Source: Aliikangiella coralliicola (GTDB lineage Bacteria > Pseudomonadota > Gammaproteobacteria > Enterobacterales > Kangiellaceae). Taken from it: DNA of 64,000 nt. The stretch lies in the NCBI RefSeq assembly GCF_007004725.1, contig NZ_ML660162.1, positions 124,001 to 188,000 of the forward strand. Direction: 5' to 3'. Both the position numbers and the translations under genes were made by a program. Numbering within the stretch: the first letter of the stretch is position 1; every line of letters starts with the position of its first letter. Under the pieces are notes generated by a model that was not told the origin of the DNA, searched no databases, and was given only the letters and a program-made list of their open reading frames with translations. Of the stretch, positions 1-8,496 are shown piece by piece.

Positions 1-189
1 CCAGATTATTGTTATTTTCTCACAATTCCCCTAGACAATTACACTCATAAGGTCAATTATAAGATAAGATGTGGGTCTAAATTGGTGATTTCTATGACCT
101 TTTACTGTGTAATATTTACATGCTTTTTAGCTACTTATCCAGCTTTTTAGCGTAAACTGTGTAATGAGTTTTGAGTCCGTTGAGAGTGA

Positions 190-843
190 ATGATGTTACA
201 ACTGCAAAATTTTGAGTTATTTAAACAGCTTGAAAAAGAACAAATTGACGATGTTCTCTCACATATTCATTGTCGAAGTTTCCCCAAGAAAACCCAGATA
301 GTTACTGAGGGTGATGACTCTCATAGCTTATATTTTGTGCTTGAGGGACGCGTGAAGATTTACCTGGATGATGACAATGGAAAAGAAATTATTGTCAACA
401 TTCATACGCCAGGCGATTTTTTTGGCGAGCTTGGTTTGGTGAAGTCAATTCCTCGCACTGCATCAGTGCTTACGATGGAAGATTCTCGCCTGGGTATTAT
501 GCCGGAATCTGACTTTAAGCGTTGCTTGTCAACATATTCGGCTTTTTCTATCAGCTTGATTGAAAACCTGGCCACGCGCCTGATTGAAGCCACTGAAACC
601 ATCCGAAAGTTAGGTTTGATGGACGTCTATCGAAGAATCGCTGTCACCTTTTTGAATTTGTCTGAAGAAATTGATGGTGTCAGGATAATCAATGAGAAAT
701 TAACTCAGCAAAACATCGCCAGCCGAGTAGGCGCTTCGAGGGAAATGGTCGCGAGAATTCTAAAAGACCTACGTGCCGGAGGTTATATTTCCCAGGAAGA
801 CAATAAAATTATCCTCCATAAACCGCTTCCTCATTCATGGTAA
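190..843 (+). CDS. Crp/Fnr family cyclic-nucleotide-type transcription regulator
   Basis: This 217-residue protein has the Crp layout: an N-terminal cyclic-nucleotide-binding beta roll (about residues 10-120), a dimer helix, and a C-terminal winged helix (about 150-212). The phosphate-binding signature is visible as GELGL followed by PRTAS, and the recognition helix reads like VGASREMVARIL, very close to Crp-type regulators. There are no N-terminal FNR cysteines, so an iron-sulfur sensor is unlikely and a cyclic nucleotide ligand is inferred. Two ATG codons are adjacent (190 and 193), behind a GAGAGTGA sequence. It stands alone, facing a convergent HisA-like gene. The family identity is clear; whether it is the global cAMP receptor or a paralogue cannot be told. 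Confidence 0.88.
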   Translation: MMLQLQNFELFKQLEKEQIDDVLSHIHCRSFPKKTQIVTEGDDSHSLYFVLEGRVKIYLDDDNGKEIIVNIHTPGDFFGELGLVKSIPRTASVLTMEDSRLGIMPESDFKRCLSTYSAFSISLIENLATRLIEATETIRKLGLMDVYRRIAVTFLNLSEEIDGVRIINEKLTQQNIASRVGASREMVARILKDLRAGGYISQEDNKIILHKPLPHSW

Positions 844-942
844 TAGCGCCGCATTCATCAATGTTGAATGCGGACAGACGGTTTTGAAAGTAATTTGTTT
901 TAAAGATAATCGGTTTTGAAGATAACAATAATCGAGTTCGGG

Positions 943-1674
943 TTAGTTGGCGTGATACTGCTGAACTAGATCGTTTGCTTCGCTTAAACAAAGACCATTA
1001 TGGAGTGCCTTACCAATTAATAAACCTGATAACTTTTCAGTATGTGATTCGAGAATTTTCTTGAGGTCAGCCAATTTTTCAATCCTGCTATTGGCATATA
1101 CGGGCATTTCCACATTGCGCGATATTTCAACAATATCAATCAGGTTTGCGCCGCCAGAACCACCCTTTTCTGGTATTTCGGTGACCACCAGACCAACCAC
1201 ACCATCGTCTTCCAATTGCCGGGCTAAACTGAGTAACTCATAGGCAGGCTCACCGGAACGAGTGCCAACCAGCCCTTTTTGACAATCTAACTCAACGAGT
1301 ACTCGATTGGGAAACTCTACACAAATGTCATCCAGCAAATTTCGACGCCGAATGGCTCGGCCATTCAATACCAGGAAGTCTGCGCCGATATCAGCCCAGA
1401 TATACGCAGACTCAACGCATTTAATGCCGCCAAGTACTTGTAACTCAATTGAAGGGAAAGCTTTTTTTATCTTGCCAATTAAATCGACGTTTTCGGGTTC
1501 ACCCGACTCGATCGCATCAACATCAACAATGTGAAGGCGGGAAACGCCCTTTTCAGACCAGCGTTTGACAACTTCAAACGCATCTTCTTTGACAACCTGA
1601 TTGGCAAAACTATTCTTGGGTTCTGTATGAACACACTTTCCATGACGAATTTCTAATACGGGTACTAACTGCAT
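943..1674 (-). CDS. Divergent HisA-family TIM-barrel protein
   Basis: This 243-residue protein belongs to the HisA/HisF phosphoribosyl isomerase family: it opens with VPVLEIRHGK, has VDVDAIESG after strand 2, LGGIK in the first phosphate loop and IGKALHNG near the end. Several key positions have changed. HisA uses Asp at residue 8, and here it is Glu; the second phosphate loop, normally a Gly-Gly after Ala/Ser, reads YANSR. The Asp of the fifth strand (VELD) is kept. It is not in a his operon. I therefore call it a paralogue of unknown substrate rather than the histidine enzyme. The ATG at 1674 is preferred because the barrel begins there and GATGAGG lies upstream; a longer frame runs to 1719. 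Confidence 0.75.
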   Translation of the reverse strand: MQLVPVLEIRHGKCVHTEPKNSFANQVVKEDAFEVVKRWSEKGVSRLHIVDVDAIESGEPENVDLIGKIKKAFPSIELQVLGGIKCVESAYIWADIGADFLVLNGRAIRRRNLLDDICVEFPNRVLVELDCQKGLVGTRSGEPAYELLSLARQLEDDGVVGLVVTEIPEKGGSGGANLIDIVEISRNVEMPVYANSRIEKLADLKKILESHTEKLSGLLIGKALHNGLCLSEANDLVQQYHAN

Positions 1675-1908
1675 AACCTCATCCGATCTAAAAAAGTTTA
1701 AACTATCCGTTCGACACACCTCTATGCTGCAAAGAATTTATGCACGCCATTCGACTACATCCCTGCACCACGCGGCCAATTAATGTACAGCTGGAACGCT
1801 AATGCTTGAATTCAAAAGGCTTTCTCTAAATATAGGTGTAAATATGAATTTAGTCAGCACAAAATTAACCAAATTTAGAACAATTTATCAATTTAAATTG
1901 TCAAAAAC

Positions 1909-1936
1909 TTGACTATTATTAATAGAGGATTATGAC
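1909..1936 (+). promoter_or_regulatory. Candidate sigma70 promoter for the DksA-like gene
   Basis: TTGACT (1909-1914) and TATGAC (1931-1936) are separated by 16 bases, about 110 bases before the downstream start. The surrounding 1675-2048 gap is AT-rich and holds no other gene I can support. The -10 box is imperfect, so this is only a candidate. Confidence 0.35.
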
Positions 1937-2048
1937 TAAACAATAACAATCAATAACTTACCTGAACTTGAGACTCATAGAGTCACTGGTCTGACAAAAT
2001 CCACTGGTTATCACAAGACTTACACCGGCTTACTTAGAGAAAGATACA

Positions 2049-2402
2049 ATGGATCCGATTGAAAAGTTGAAGCGTAATTTACAAAATAGAAAAGAGGAGC
2101 TTGAGTCTCGAATCAAATCGATTAACGCAGATATCAGCCATCAGAATCAACCACTATCCAATGACTGGAGTGAGCAAGCGGTTGAACGAGAGAACGACGA
2201 AGTGCTGGAAGCACTTGGAAACGCTTCACAGAAAGAAATTGCACAGATTAACCTGGCCTTAAAGAGAATTGAAAGCGGCCACTACCAAACCTGTGAAAAC
2301 TGCGCCGAACCGATTCCAATCAAACGGCTTGAACTCATACCGCACACGATTTATTGCACCCGCTGCGCAGAAGAAATTGAGTCATCAGGTAATGCCCACT
2401 AA
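2049..2402 (+). CDS. DksA/TraR family C4 zinc-finger protein
   Basis: This 117-residue protein has the DksA/TraR plan: an N-terminal coiled-coil hairpin (about residues 1-75) followed by a four-cysteine zinc finger (C82, C85, C103, C106) with the CENC...CTRC pattern. Family members enter the secondary channel of RNA polymerase and change promoter response, often with ppGpp. It lacks the longer N-terminal region of true DksA (about 150 residues) and carries NDEVLEALG in the coiled-coil tip, like YbiI/TraR-type short relatives. It is a single gene between long intergenic regions. The polymerase-binding role is inferred from the family; the specific function is unknown. Confidence 0.82.
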   Translation: MDPIEKLKRNLQNRKEELESRIKSINADISHQNQPLSNDWSEQAVERENDEVLEALGNASQKEIAQINLALKRIESGHYQTCENCAEPIPIKRLELIPHTIYCTRCAEEIESSGNAH

Positions 2403-2795
2403 ATCACCGCTTTGCACTATCAATTTACAATCATAGGAACTTAACTGTTAACCAGGCAATTAAAACTCCTTCCCTTAAGCAATTTTGGTATGGCAACTTG
2501 ATTTCGCTTTAGGCATAATCTCGTAGCGGCTGATTTTGGCCATTTTTTGCGTAAAAAATACACAAAATTTAGGTTTAAATATCAGTGTGCCGTGGCGTAT
2601 TACTGCTTTTGCAGCATTACGTCTGCGATAAGTTCACATCAAACCGTTTGGTGGGAGCGATGGCCGCGGTAATGACGGCAGGTGACCAGTAATTATTGGT
2701 ACTTTCTGACGCGGTGCTCATGCGAAATTACACTTTAAATAACGACAGAAGCGTAGTTTCAAAAAATTAACTCTCTTTAAGTAGGAAATTAAATC
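2403..2795. other. Intergenic region upstream of argC
   Basis: About 390 bases with no supported gene. It must carry the argC promoter. I looked for an ArgR box (paired TGAAT/ATTCA half sites) and saw no convincing one. Small complementary stretches (for example around GCTTTTGCAGC, about 2606-2617) are too short to call. Confidence 0.5.
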
Positions 2796-3854
2796 ATGAG
2801 TAAAATCAAAGTTTCCATTATAGGCGGTGCTGGTTACGGTGCTGCAGAAATCCTCAGACATGTGTTAGTTCGTGATGATGTTGAATTACTGCGAATCTCC
2901 AGTAAAGACTACATCGGCAACTCGGTCAGTCAAGTTCATCGTAACTTACCGGGTTTTGACCACATTAAATTGCAAGATATCACTCCACAACAATGCGCAG
3001 AAGGCGCAGATATCGTTTTCCTGGCAATGCCGCATATTATTACTGCGAAAGTTGCAATGGAATTATTCGATCTGGACGTTAAAATAATCGATCTTTCAGG
3101 TGATTTTAGACTTGAAAACCTGCAGGATTACGTCCGTGACTATGCCCCGGAACACCCTTGCCCAGAAAAACTCGGTACGTTTGTTTATGGCATGCCTGAG
3201 CTTAATAGCGAAGCGATAAAAAATGCTAAACACGTCGCCAGCCCAGGCTGTTTTGCAACAGGTATTGCCATGGGGCTATTACCGCTTGCTAGCGCCGGGT
3301 TGTTAAAAGGCACCAACATTCGCACCGTTGCGATGACCGGTTCTTCCGGTTCAGGTGTCAAACCTCAAGCAGGTACTCATCACGCTGTTCGAGTTAACAA
3401 CCTGAAAGCCTACAAAACGCTTCACCATCAGCACCGCGCAGAAATCGTACAAACGCTCAAGCACGGCGGTGCAGAAAAAATATCATTAGATTTCGTACCG
3501 GTTTCAGCGCCGCTGGTTAGAGGAATTTTAGCGGTTTCTCAGATTGACCTTCCTGAAGGCATGGAACATTCTGACATTCAAAAAATCTACGAAGACTACT
3601 ATGCCGATCACAAGCTCACAACAGTCAGACCGAAAGGTTCGCCGGCCGAAGTGGTTGCAGTATCTGGTACTGCCCGAGTTGAAATTGGCATCGATACTCG
3701 AATTGACGAAGATACCGGCAAACGAACATTGTGCTTAACCAGCGCGATCGACAATCTGATTAAAGGTGGTGCAGGACAAGCTATCCAGAGTTTTAACCTG
3801 ATGACCGGTAAACCAGCTCACTTTGGACTAGACAATCCCGGATTGTGGCCATAA
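2796..3854 (+). CDS. argC: N-acetyl-gamma-glutamyl-phosphate reductase
   Basis: ArgC reduces N-acetylglutamyl phosphate to the semialdehyde with NADPH, the third step of arginine synthesis, in the cytoplasm. The 352-residue protein has the N-terminal Rossmann GGAGYGAAEI motif, the catalytic cysteine in SPGCFATG (C152), and the SSGSGVKPQAGTHH segment of the active site. Length matches the long ArgC type. It is followed 18 bases later by argB, which supplies the preceding step, so the two form an operon. A Shine-Dalgarno-like GTAGGAAA precedes the ATG. No other arg genes are nearby. Confidence 0.96.
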   Translation: MSKIKVSIIGGAGYGAAEILRHVLVRDDVELLRISSKDYIGNSVSQVHRNLPGFDHIKLQDITPQQCAEGADIVFLAMPHIITAKVAMELFDLDVKIIDLSGDFRLENLQDYVRDYAPEHPCPEKLGTFVYGMPELNSEAIKNAKHVASPGCFATGIAMGLLPLASAGLLKGTNIRTVAMTGSSGSGVKPQAGTHHAVRVNNLKAYKTLHHQHRAEIVQTLKHGGAEKISLDFVPVSAPLVRGILAVSQIDLPEGMEHSDIQKIYEDYYADHKLTTVRPKGSPAEVVAVSGTARVEIGIDTRIDEDTGKRTLCLTSAIDNLIKGGAGQAIQSFNLMTGKPAHFGLDNPGLWP

Positions 3855-3872
3855 GCCCCAGGAGGAATTGTG

Positions 3873-4703
3873 ATGACCAATACTAACAAAACCGCCGTCA
3901 TCAAAGTCGGCGGTGATGTTCTGCTTGACCAACTCGAAAGAGAAGGTTTGGCACAAAACATCAAATCCCTGCGCGATAGTGGTTGGCAGGTTGTGCTACT
4001 GCATGGTGGCGGTCCACAGGTCAATGCACTTCAGGAAAAACATGGTTTGACGCCAAACAAAGTAGCCGGCAGAAGAATTACTTCTGCCGATGACTTGTTA
4101 GTGGTTAAACAGGCGATTGCCGGTGAAGTGAATGTTAACCTGACATCGGAATTGATTAAGGCTGGCTTGCCAGCTTTTGGCTGTCACGGAGCATCGGGTA
4201 ATCTGATTCGGGCCACCAAACGTCCTCCGGTCGTTGTAACTGGCGCCGGGCCTGATCCAATTGATTTTGGCGAAGTCGGTGACGTCAGTGGCATTAATGG
4301 ACAACTGTTGACAGGCTTATTAGGTTTAGGTGTGATTCCAGTGATAGCGACTTTAGGCGTCTCGGATACCGGTACTATCTTTAATATCAACGCAGACACC
4401 ACTGTGGTGCAAATCGCCCGTGAGCTAAAAGCAGATTTGCTATTACTCACCACCGGCGTTGGTGCGGTCTTTAAAGATTTGAACCAACCAGACAGTCGTA
4501 TCAAAGAAGTCAATCGCGAGCAGGCCAAAAATCTAATTAACGAAGGTATCATTCAAGGCGGAATGATACCGAAAGTTGAAGAAGCAATGACACTACTCAG
4601 TGAAGGCGTGGGGTCAATTGCCATTGTTTCTGGCCGACATCCTGGCGCCTTCCTGGCTGCTGCGGAAGGAACCGGCGAATTTGGCACTCGAATTATTGCG
4701 TGA
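3873..4703 (+). CDS. argB: Acetylglutamate kinase
   Basis: ArgB phosphorylates N-acetylglutamate with ATP, the second arginine step, and its product is the substrate of the ArgC encoded just upstream. Visible motifs are KVGGD near the N terminus, LLHGGGPQVN, the GRR(I)TSADDL substrate segment, and GGMIPKV near the C terminus, all typical of amino-acid kinases of this type. The protein is 276 residues from the ATG at 3873, which lies 7 bases after AGGAGG (3860-3865). A GTG three bases earlier is also open, but its spacing to the ribosome site is shorter. A hairpin follows the stop codon. Whether arginine inhibits it cannot be read. Confidence 0.95.
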   Translation: MTNTNKTAVIKVGGDVLLDQLEREGLAQNIKSLRDSGWQVVLLHGGGPQVNALQEKHGLTPNKVAGRRITSADDLLVVKQAIAGEVNVNLTSELIKAGLPAFGCHGASGNLIRATKRPPVVVTGAGPDPIDFGEVGDVSGINGQLLTGLLGLGVIPVIATLGVSDTGTIFNINADTTVVQIARELKADLLLLTTGVGAVFKDLNQPDSRIKEVNREQAKNLINEGIIQGGMIPKVEEAMTLLSEGVGSIAIVSGRHPGAFLAAAEGTGEFGTRIIA

Positions 4704-4723
4704 CACAGCAATAAGTTGAGCTA

Positions 4724-4758
4724 AACAGCGGGGACTGTAGTTCTAGTATCCCGCTGTT
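4724..4758 (+). terminator. Hairpin after argB
   Basis: AACAGCGGG (4724-4732) and CCCGCTGTT (4750-4758) form a perfect 9-bp stem 20 bases after the argB stop. There is no T run afterwards, so it may be a weak terminator or an RNA-stabilising hairpin. Confidence 0.55.
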
Positions 4759-4886
4759 CTAACAACCGTCATTCAGACACACAGTCGTTTCCATTTCCAA
4801 TATGGGAACTAGGCCTTTATACAACCTATTCATTCGCGTTATATTAAGCTGTAAAATAAAATTTTGAAAAACGCGCGTTAACGAAC

Positions 4887-5192
4887 ATGAAGAAATGCCC
4901 CAATTGCCAAGAAGAAACCATATCAGAGACTGAACTATTTTTTTCTCTGATCTTTCCGATGGTCATTTGTTGCTGTTATAAATGTTATAGCGTGATTTAC
5001 CCCAAACAAAATAAATGGATCGGTAAAAGTTCTTACGTTGGGTATTTAGTGGCCAGTACCCAATTGATAGCTTTTGTTGTTATGTCTGTTTTTGTCCTGG
5101 ACCGTATATGGCCAGGGTTTGTACTTTTTTTGATCTGGCGAATTTTAAGCGCTTACCTGGCTTCAAAAAGCGAATTAGAATATTTTAGATAA
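4887..5192 (+). CDS. Small membrane protein with N-terminal zinc ribbon
   Basis: This 101-residue protein starts with a zinc-ribbon-like pair, CPNC at residues 4-7 and CYKC at about 30-33, followed by two hydrophobic segments (about 50-70 and 75-92). The hydrophobic stretch between the two cysteine pairs (FFSLIFPMVICCC) is odd for a soluble ribbon. I do not recognise the family. It lies alone after the argB hairpin, converging on rarD. A small membrane-anchored metal-binding or regulatory protein is possible, but no function is claimed. Confidence 0.6.
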   Translation: MKKCPNCQEETISETELFFSLIFPMVICCCYKCYSVIYPKQNKWIGKSSYVGYLVASTQLIAFVVMSVFVLDRIWPGFVLFLIWRILSAYLASKSELEYFR

Positions 5193-5234
5193 TCAAGCTT
5201 TCCAAACTCAATTAACCTCAGCTCTTTGACCGCT

Positions 5235-6128
5235 TCATCTTTTTGACCCTTTCAGCACATTTCGTAATGGTTTCACTAGATATAATCCCAAGCCGATCCA
5301 GATAAACACAAAACTCATCAGTTGCTTTGAACCCAACGGCTCATCATAAATTTGCGTCGCTAAAATAAACGTAATTGAAGGCGCGATAAATTGTAAAAAA
5401 CCAACGCTGTTTAGCGGGATCTTTTTAGCCGCAGCGGCAAACCATATTAACGGCACTGCGGTGACGATTCCGCCGCTTAGCAATAGCAGATCAATGGATA
5501 ATGACAGGTTCAAAAATACTGAAGATTGTTGATAGATTGTCCAGACGATATACCCGGTGGCCACCGGCAGCGCAATGCTAGTTTCAACTAAAAGACCGTT
5601 TAATGAGTCAACATTCAACTGCTTGCGAATAAATCCATACAAGGCAAAGCTCGTCGCCAAGCTCAAAGCTATCCAGGGAAATTCACCATAATTGACTATC
5701 TGGTTTGCAACGCCCAAGGTAACCGCTATAACGGCGCCCCACTGAAGCCTGGTTAACCTTTCACCCAACAGAATTACCCCCATCAAAATTGACATTATTG
5801 GGTTAATAAAATACCCAAGACTGGTTGCCAGAATTTGATCATGAGTAACCGCCCAGGTAAAGATGTACCAGTTACAGGAAATCAGCGCCGTTGAGGCAGT
5901 TAACCCCAGCAATAGTTTTTTATCACTAATGATCCGCTTTATTTCAGTGCGTTTTTTGAGTAACCACATCAAAATAAGCGTCACAGGTACGCACCAGGCA
6001 ATTCGATGGGCCAGAATCTCTTCTGCCGGAACCATATCCACCACTTTAAAGTAGACAGGAGCAATTCCCCACCATACGAAGGCGCCAATACCAAACAACC
6101 AGCCGCTGGTTTCGGTTTTTGATGTCAT
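5235..6128 (-). CDS. rarD: RarD, EamA-family inner-membrane transporter
   Basis: The 297-residue protein has ten predicted membrane segments in two EamA repeats and the RarD signatures GIGAFVWWGIAPVYFK near the start and LQFIAPSITFI in the second repeat. Length equals the family norm (about 296). RarD homologues are drug/metabolite superfamily carriers; the name comes from a chloramphenicol-related phenotype and the natural substrate is not established. The thioesterase gene lies 52 bases upstream on the same strand, so co-transcription is possible. Confidence 0.92.
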   Translation of the reverse strand: MTSKTETSGWLFGIGAFVWWGIAPVYFKVVDMVPAEEILAHRIAWCVPVTLILMWLLKKRTEIKRIISDKKLLLGLTASTALISCNWYIFTWAVTHDQILATSLGYFINPIMSILMGVILLGERLTRLQWGAVIAVTLGVANQIVNYGEFPWIALSLATSFALYGFIRKQLNVDSLNGLLVETSIALPVATGYIVWTIYQQSSVFLNLSLSIDLLLLSGGIVTAVPLIWFAAAAKKIPLNSVGFLQFIAPSITFILATQIYDEPLGSKQLMSFVFIWIGLGLYLVKPLRNVLKGSKR

Positions 6129-6180
6129 TATTTATCTCTGATTAATTAAAGAAAATGAAGGTTGTATTGCTTAAATACTT

Positions 6181-6678
6181 TCAACCTGTCATGTAAGTTC
6201 CGGTTCCCAACGCGACCAGGGTATCGTCATCGCTATGCAACTCCATTCGAACCACCGCGACTTTATTGCCGCTACGGAGTAGCCGCGCTTTAGCATAAAA
6301 TGCTTCTCCCTTTCCGGGGCGCACATAGTCAACCCGCAAATCAATGGTGCCGACTTTAGAAAGTTTACGGGCAATCTCTTCATCGCTGGCATTCAAGTTT
6401 TTTCCTAGCATTGCCGTAGCCGCCATTGTGCCACCGACAACATCAAGGGCAGTTGCTGTCACCCCACCATGCAGTATTCCCTGCATAAAGTTACCAATCA
6501 ATTCTGGTTTTTTGTTGAAACTGATACGGCACCCATCCGGCGATAATTCATCAAATTCAAAACCAATCAATCCATGAAACGGAATCTGGCGGTGGAATAT
6601 GTCAGCTAATCGCCTAAGCAACTGCTGATATTTATCGTCGTCGTGAGACGACAGTTCTGGCAATTCTGATTTACTCAT
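6181..6678 (-). CDS. PaaI/YigI-like hotdog-fold thioesterase
   Basis: A single hotdog domain is visible, with the helix motif GNFMQGILHGGVTATALDVVGG that carries the HGG of PaaI-type acyl-CoA thioesterases, and the later DLRVDYVRPGKG and VALGTGTY strands. It most resembles YigI, reported to act on medium- and long-chain acyl-CoA; here that is inference. The ATG at 6678 (165 residues) begins just before the conserved region; a frame with another ATG extends to 6729, and neither has a strong ribosome site. The gene precedes rarD on the same strand. Confidence 0.8.
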   Translation of the reverse strand: MSKSELPELSSHDDDKYQQLLRRLADIFHRQIPFHGLIGFEFDELSPDGCRISFNKKPELIGNFMQGILHGGVTATALDVVGGTMAATAMLGKNLNASDEEIARKLSKVGTIDLRVDYVRPGKGEAFYAKARLLRSGNKVAVVRMELHSDDDTLVALGTGTYMTG

Positions 6679-6889
6679 AAAAGATATTCGTTTTCTCACC
6701 AATTTGAGGCCAGTAGCAGCCTGATTCAATGATAACCTTGGTTAATTCCACTAATCTGCGGTCAGTTTACCTAGTGCCCCCGCACAGAGCCACGATAATT
6801 TACCACACTATAACAGCTTAACGGTTGGCAAAAAATTTGCATTCTCTAAATTTATCAATACCGTTACATTATTCTATTGTGGAGATTGA

Positions 6890-8344
6890 ATGCCTTTACA
6901 CCAAATTAGAAATACCTGTTTGTTTGGTTTACCGCTATTGCTCATCACAGCGTCACTTTTCCATTTTTTACCGCTTGATACTCAGTTAATTTCAACGCGC
7001 TGGAGTGAGTATTTTTATATTGTCGCCTTGACGGCCAATATTGGCTATTTTACTAACTATGTTGCCATTAAGATGCTCTTTAAACCACACCAGCCGACCG
7101 CGTTTGGTCGTCAGGGCCTGATCCCAAAAAATCAACCTAAGTTAGCCGCAGCGCTCTCAGCAACACTGAGTAAGCACTTTCTAGCAAGCGATCACTGGCA
7201 TGAGTATTTGGAAAAAGCTGACTTAAATTCGAAACTAATGAATGCAGTTGAAAGTTATTGTCAAAATTGGGCGCAAGATCCCCAAAATGCGGATAAGATA
7301 AACCAATTACTGGCAGAGTTTATTAGCGCTAACAAGGCACCCATCAATCGCGTTTTAGACGAGTTACAACATCAGCTAATCACACAACTAACCGATTCTA
7401 TCGAGCCTGAAGCGCTCCTTAAGGAAAGCTTTACCTGGATCGAAAAGCAATTTGCCGAGCGCCCGGGGCAAATGGAGTTTTTAATCGAACCCGTCATCAA
7501 AACCATCGCCGGCAATGTGCCAATGATTGCCAGCCACCTGGTGAAAACGGTTGACAGGCACATCGAGAATCAAGATACCATCCGGCGCAGCGTCGCTAAA
7601 GCGGCGAGATGGTCAGCCAACATTACCGAAGATGATGTTAAAGACTACTTGTTTAGTATGGTCGCTAGCGCCGAATTTAGACGAACACTTTTTGAAGGAA
7701 TCGAAACTCTATTTCAAACCTACAAAAACAGAACTCCAGAAACCTATGCCGTCTCACATTACGAAAACGTCTCTCACCAGAACTCAGAATATTCACGCAC
7801 CAAACATACAAATGTAGTTAGTAGTCAGTTTGAAAATATTAACTTCAAAAAAATTATTCAAGACTTTATTCACGAAAAAGTCGCCGCAATTGATATTCTT
7901 GAGCTCGCCTGTCAGTCTTTGTTGAAACCACTAAATAGCCGTGTCATTTCAAATCTGCTGGCCGATCTGTCGCCATCACTATTTCAGTGGTTGAAATCTC
8001 AAATGGCTCGACCTGAAGTGAACAAGCGTATTAATCAGCAATTGGTTAAACTGATTGAACATCTCGATCTAAGAGATATCATCAAGGAAAAAGCAAGCCA
8101 GTTTTCGCCAAGAAAAATGGAGTCGATTTTTCACTCGATGATTAGCGATCAATTGGTCTTTATCGAACTACTGGGCGCATTGCTAGGGGCATTATCGGGA
8201 ATCGCGCTAATAAATCTCAAGGCATTTATTTTGCTTGCGCTAACTGCTGGTAGCTTTTATGGAGCAGATATTATTCTTACGCGAATAAAACATCGTCGTC
8301 AGATAAATCTCTCACTTGGCGAAGCTGATGTTAACAAATTTTAG
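6890..8344 (+). CDS. DUF445 family membrane protein
   Basis: This 484-residue protein has two N-terminal membrane segments, the DUF445 signature GYFTNYVAIKMLFKP, then GRQGLIPKNQ, a long helical cytoplasmic or periplasmic middle part, and a C-terminal hydrophobic pair (about residues 425-465). This matches the YjiN/YheB group, whose biochemical role is unknown. The ATG at 6890 follows TGTGGAGATTGA, a good ribosome site. A 152-base gap separates it from the acyltransferase gene. No function beyond membrane location is claimed. Confidence 0.85.
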   Translation: MPLHQIRNTCLFGLPLLLITASLFHFLPLDTQLISTRWSEYFYIVALTANIGYFTNYVAIKMLFKPHQPTAFGRQGLIPKNQPKLAAALSATLSKHFLASDHWHEYLEKADLNSKLMNAVESYCQNWAQDPQNADKINQLLAEFISANKAPINRVLDELQHQLITQLTDSIEPEALLKESFTWIEKQFAERPGQMEFLIEPVIKTIAGNVPMIASHLVKTVDRHIENQDTIRRSVAKAARWSANITEDDVKDYLFSMVASAEFRRTLFEGIETLFQTYKNRTPETYAVSHYENVSHQNSEYSRTKHTNVVSSQFENINFKKIIQDFIHEKVAAIDILELACQSLLKPLNSRVISNLLADLSPSLFQWLKSQMARPEVNKRINQQLVKLIEHLDLRDIIKEKASQFSPRKMESIFHSMISDQLVFIELLGALLGALSGIALINLKAFILLALTAGSFYGADIILTRIKHRRQINLSLGEADVNKF

Positions 8345-8496
8345 CGACACCATTTTCGGTGAATTTCTTAGTTTGAGTAACTAGAGTTAGTGTAACCCGG
8401 CGAAACTGAAGCTAAATAATAAAACTGTCATAAGCAAACAATAATCTTGTCACAAACACCTGTAAAACTTAATCGGCACAATCTTTCAGGTGAACT

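Noticed and set aside
4184-4552. Long open frame antisense to argB
   Set aside because: It mirrors codon structure of argB; no start signal and no protein-like features.
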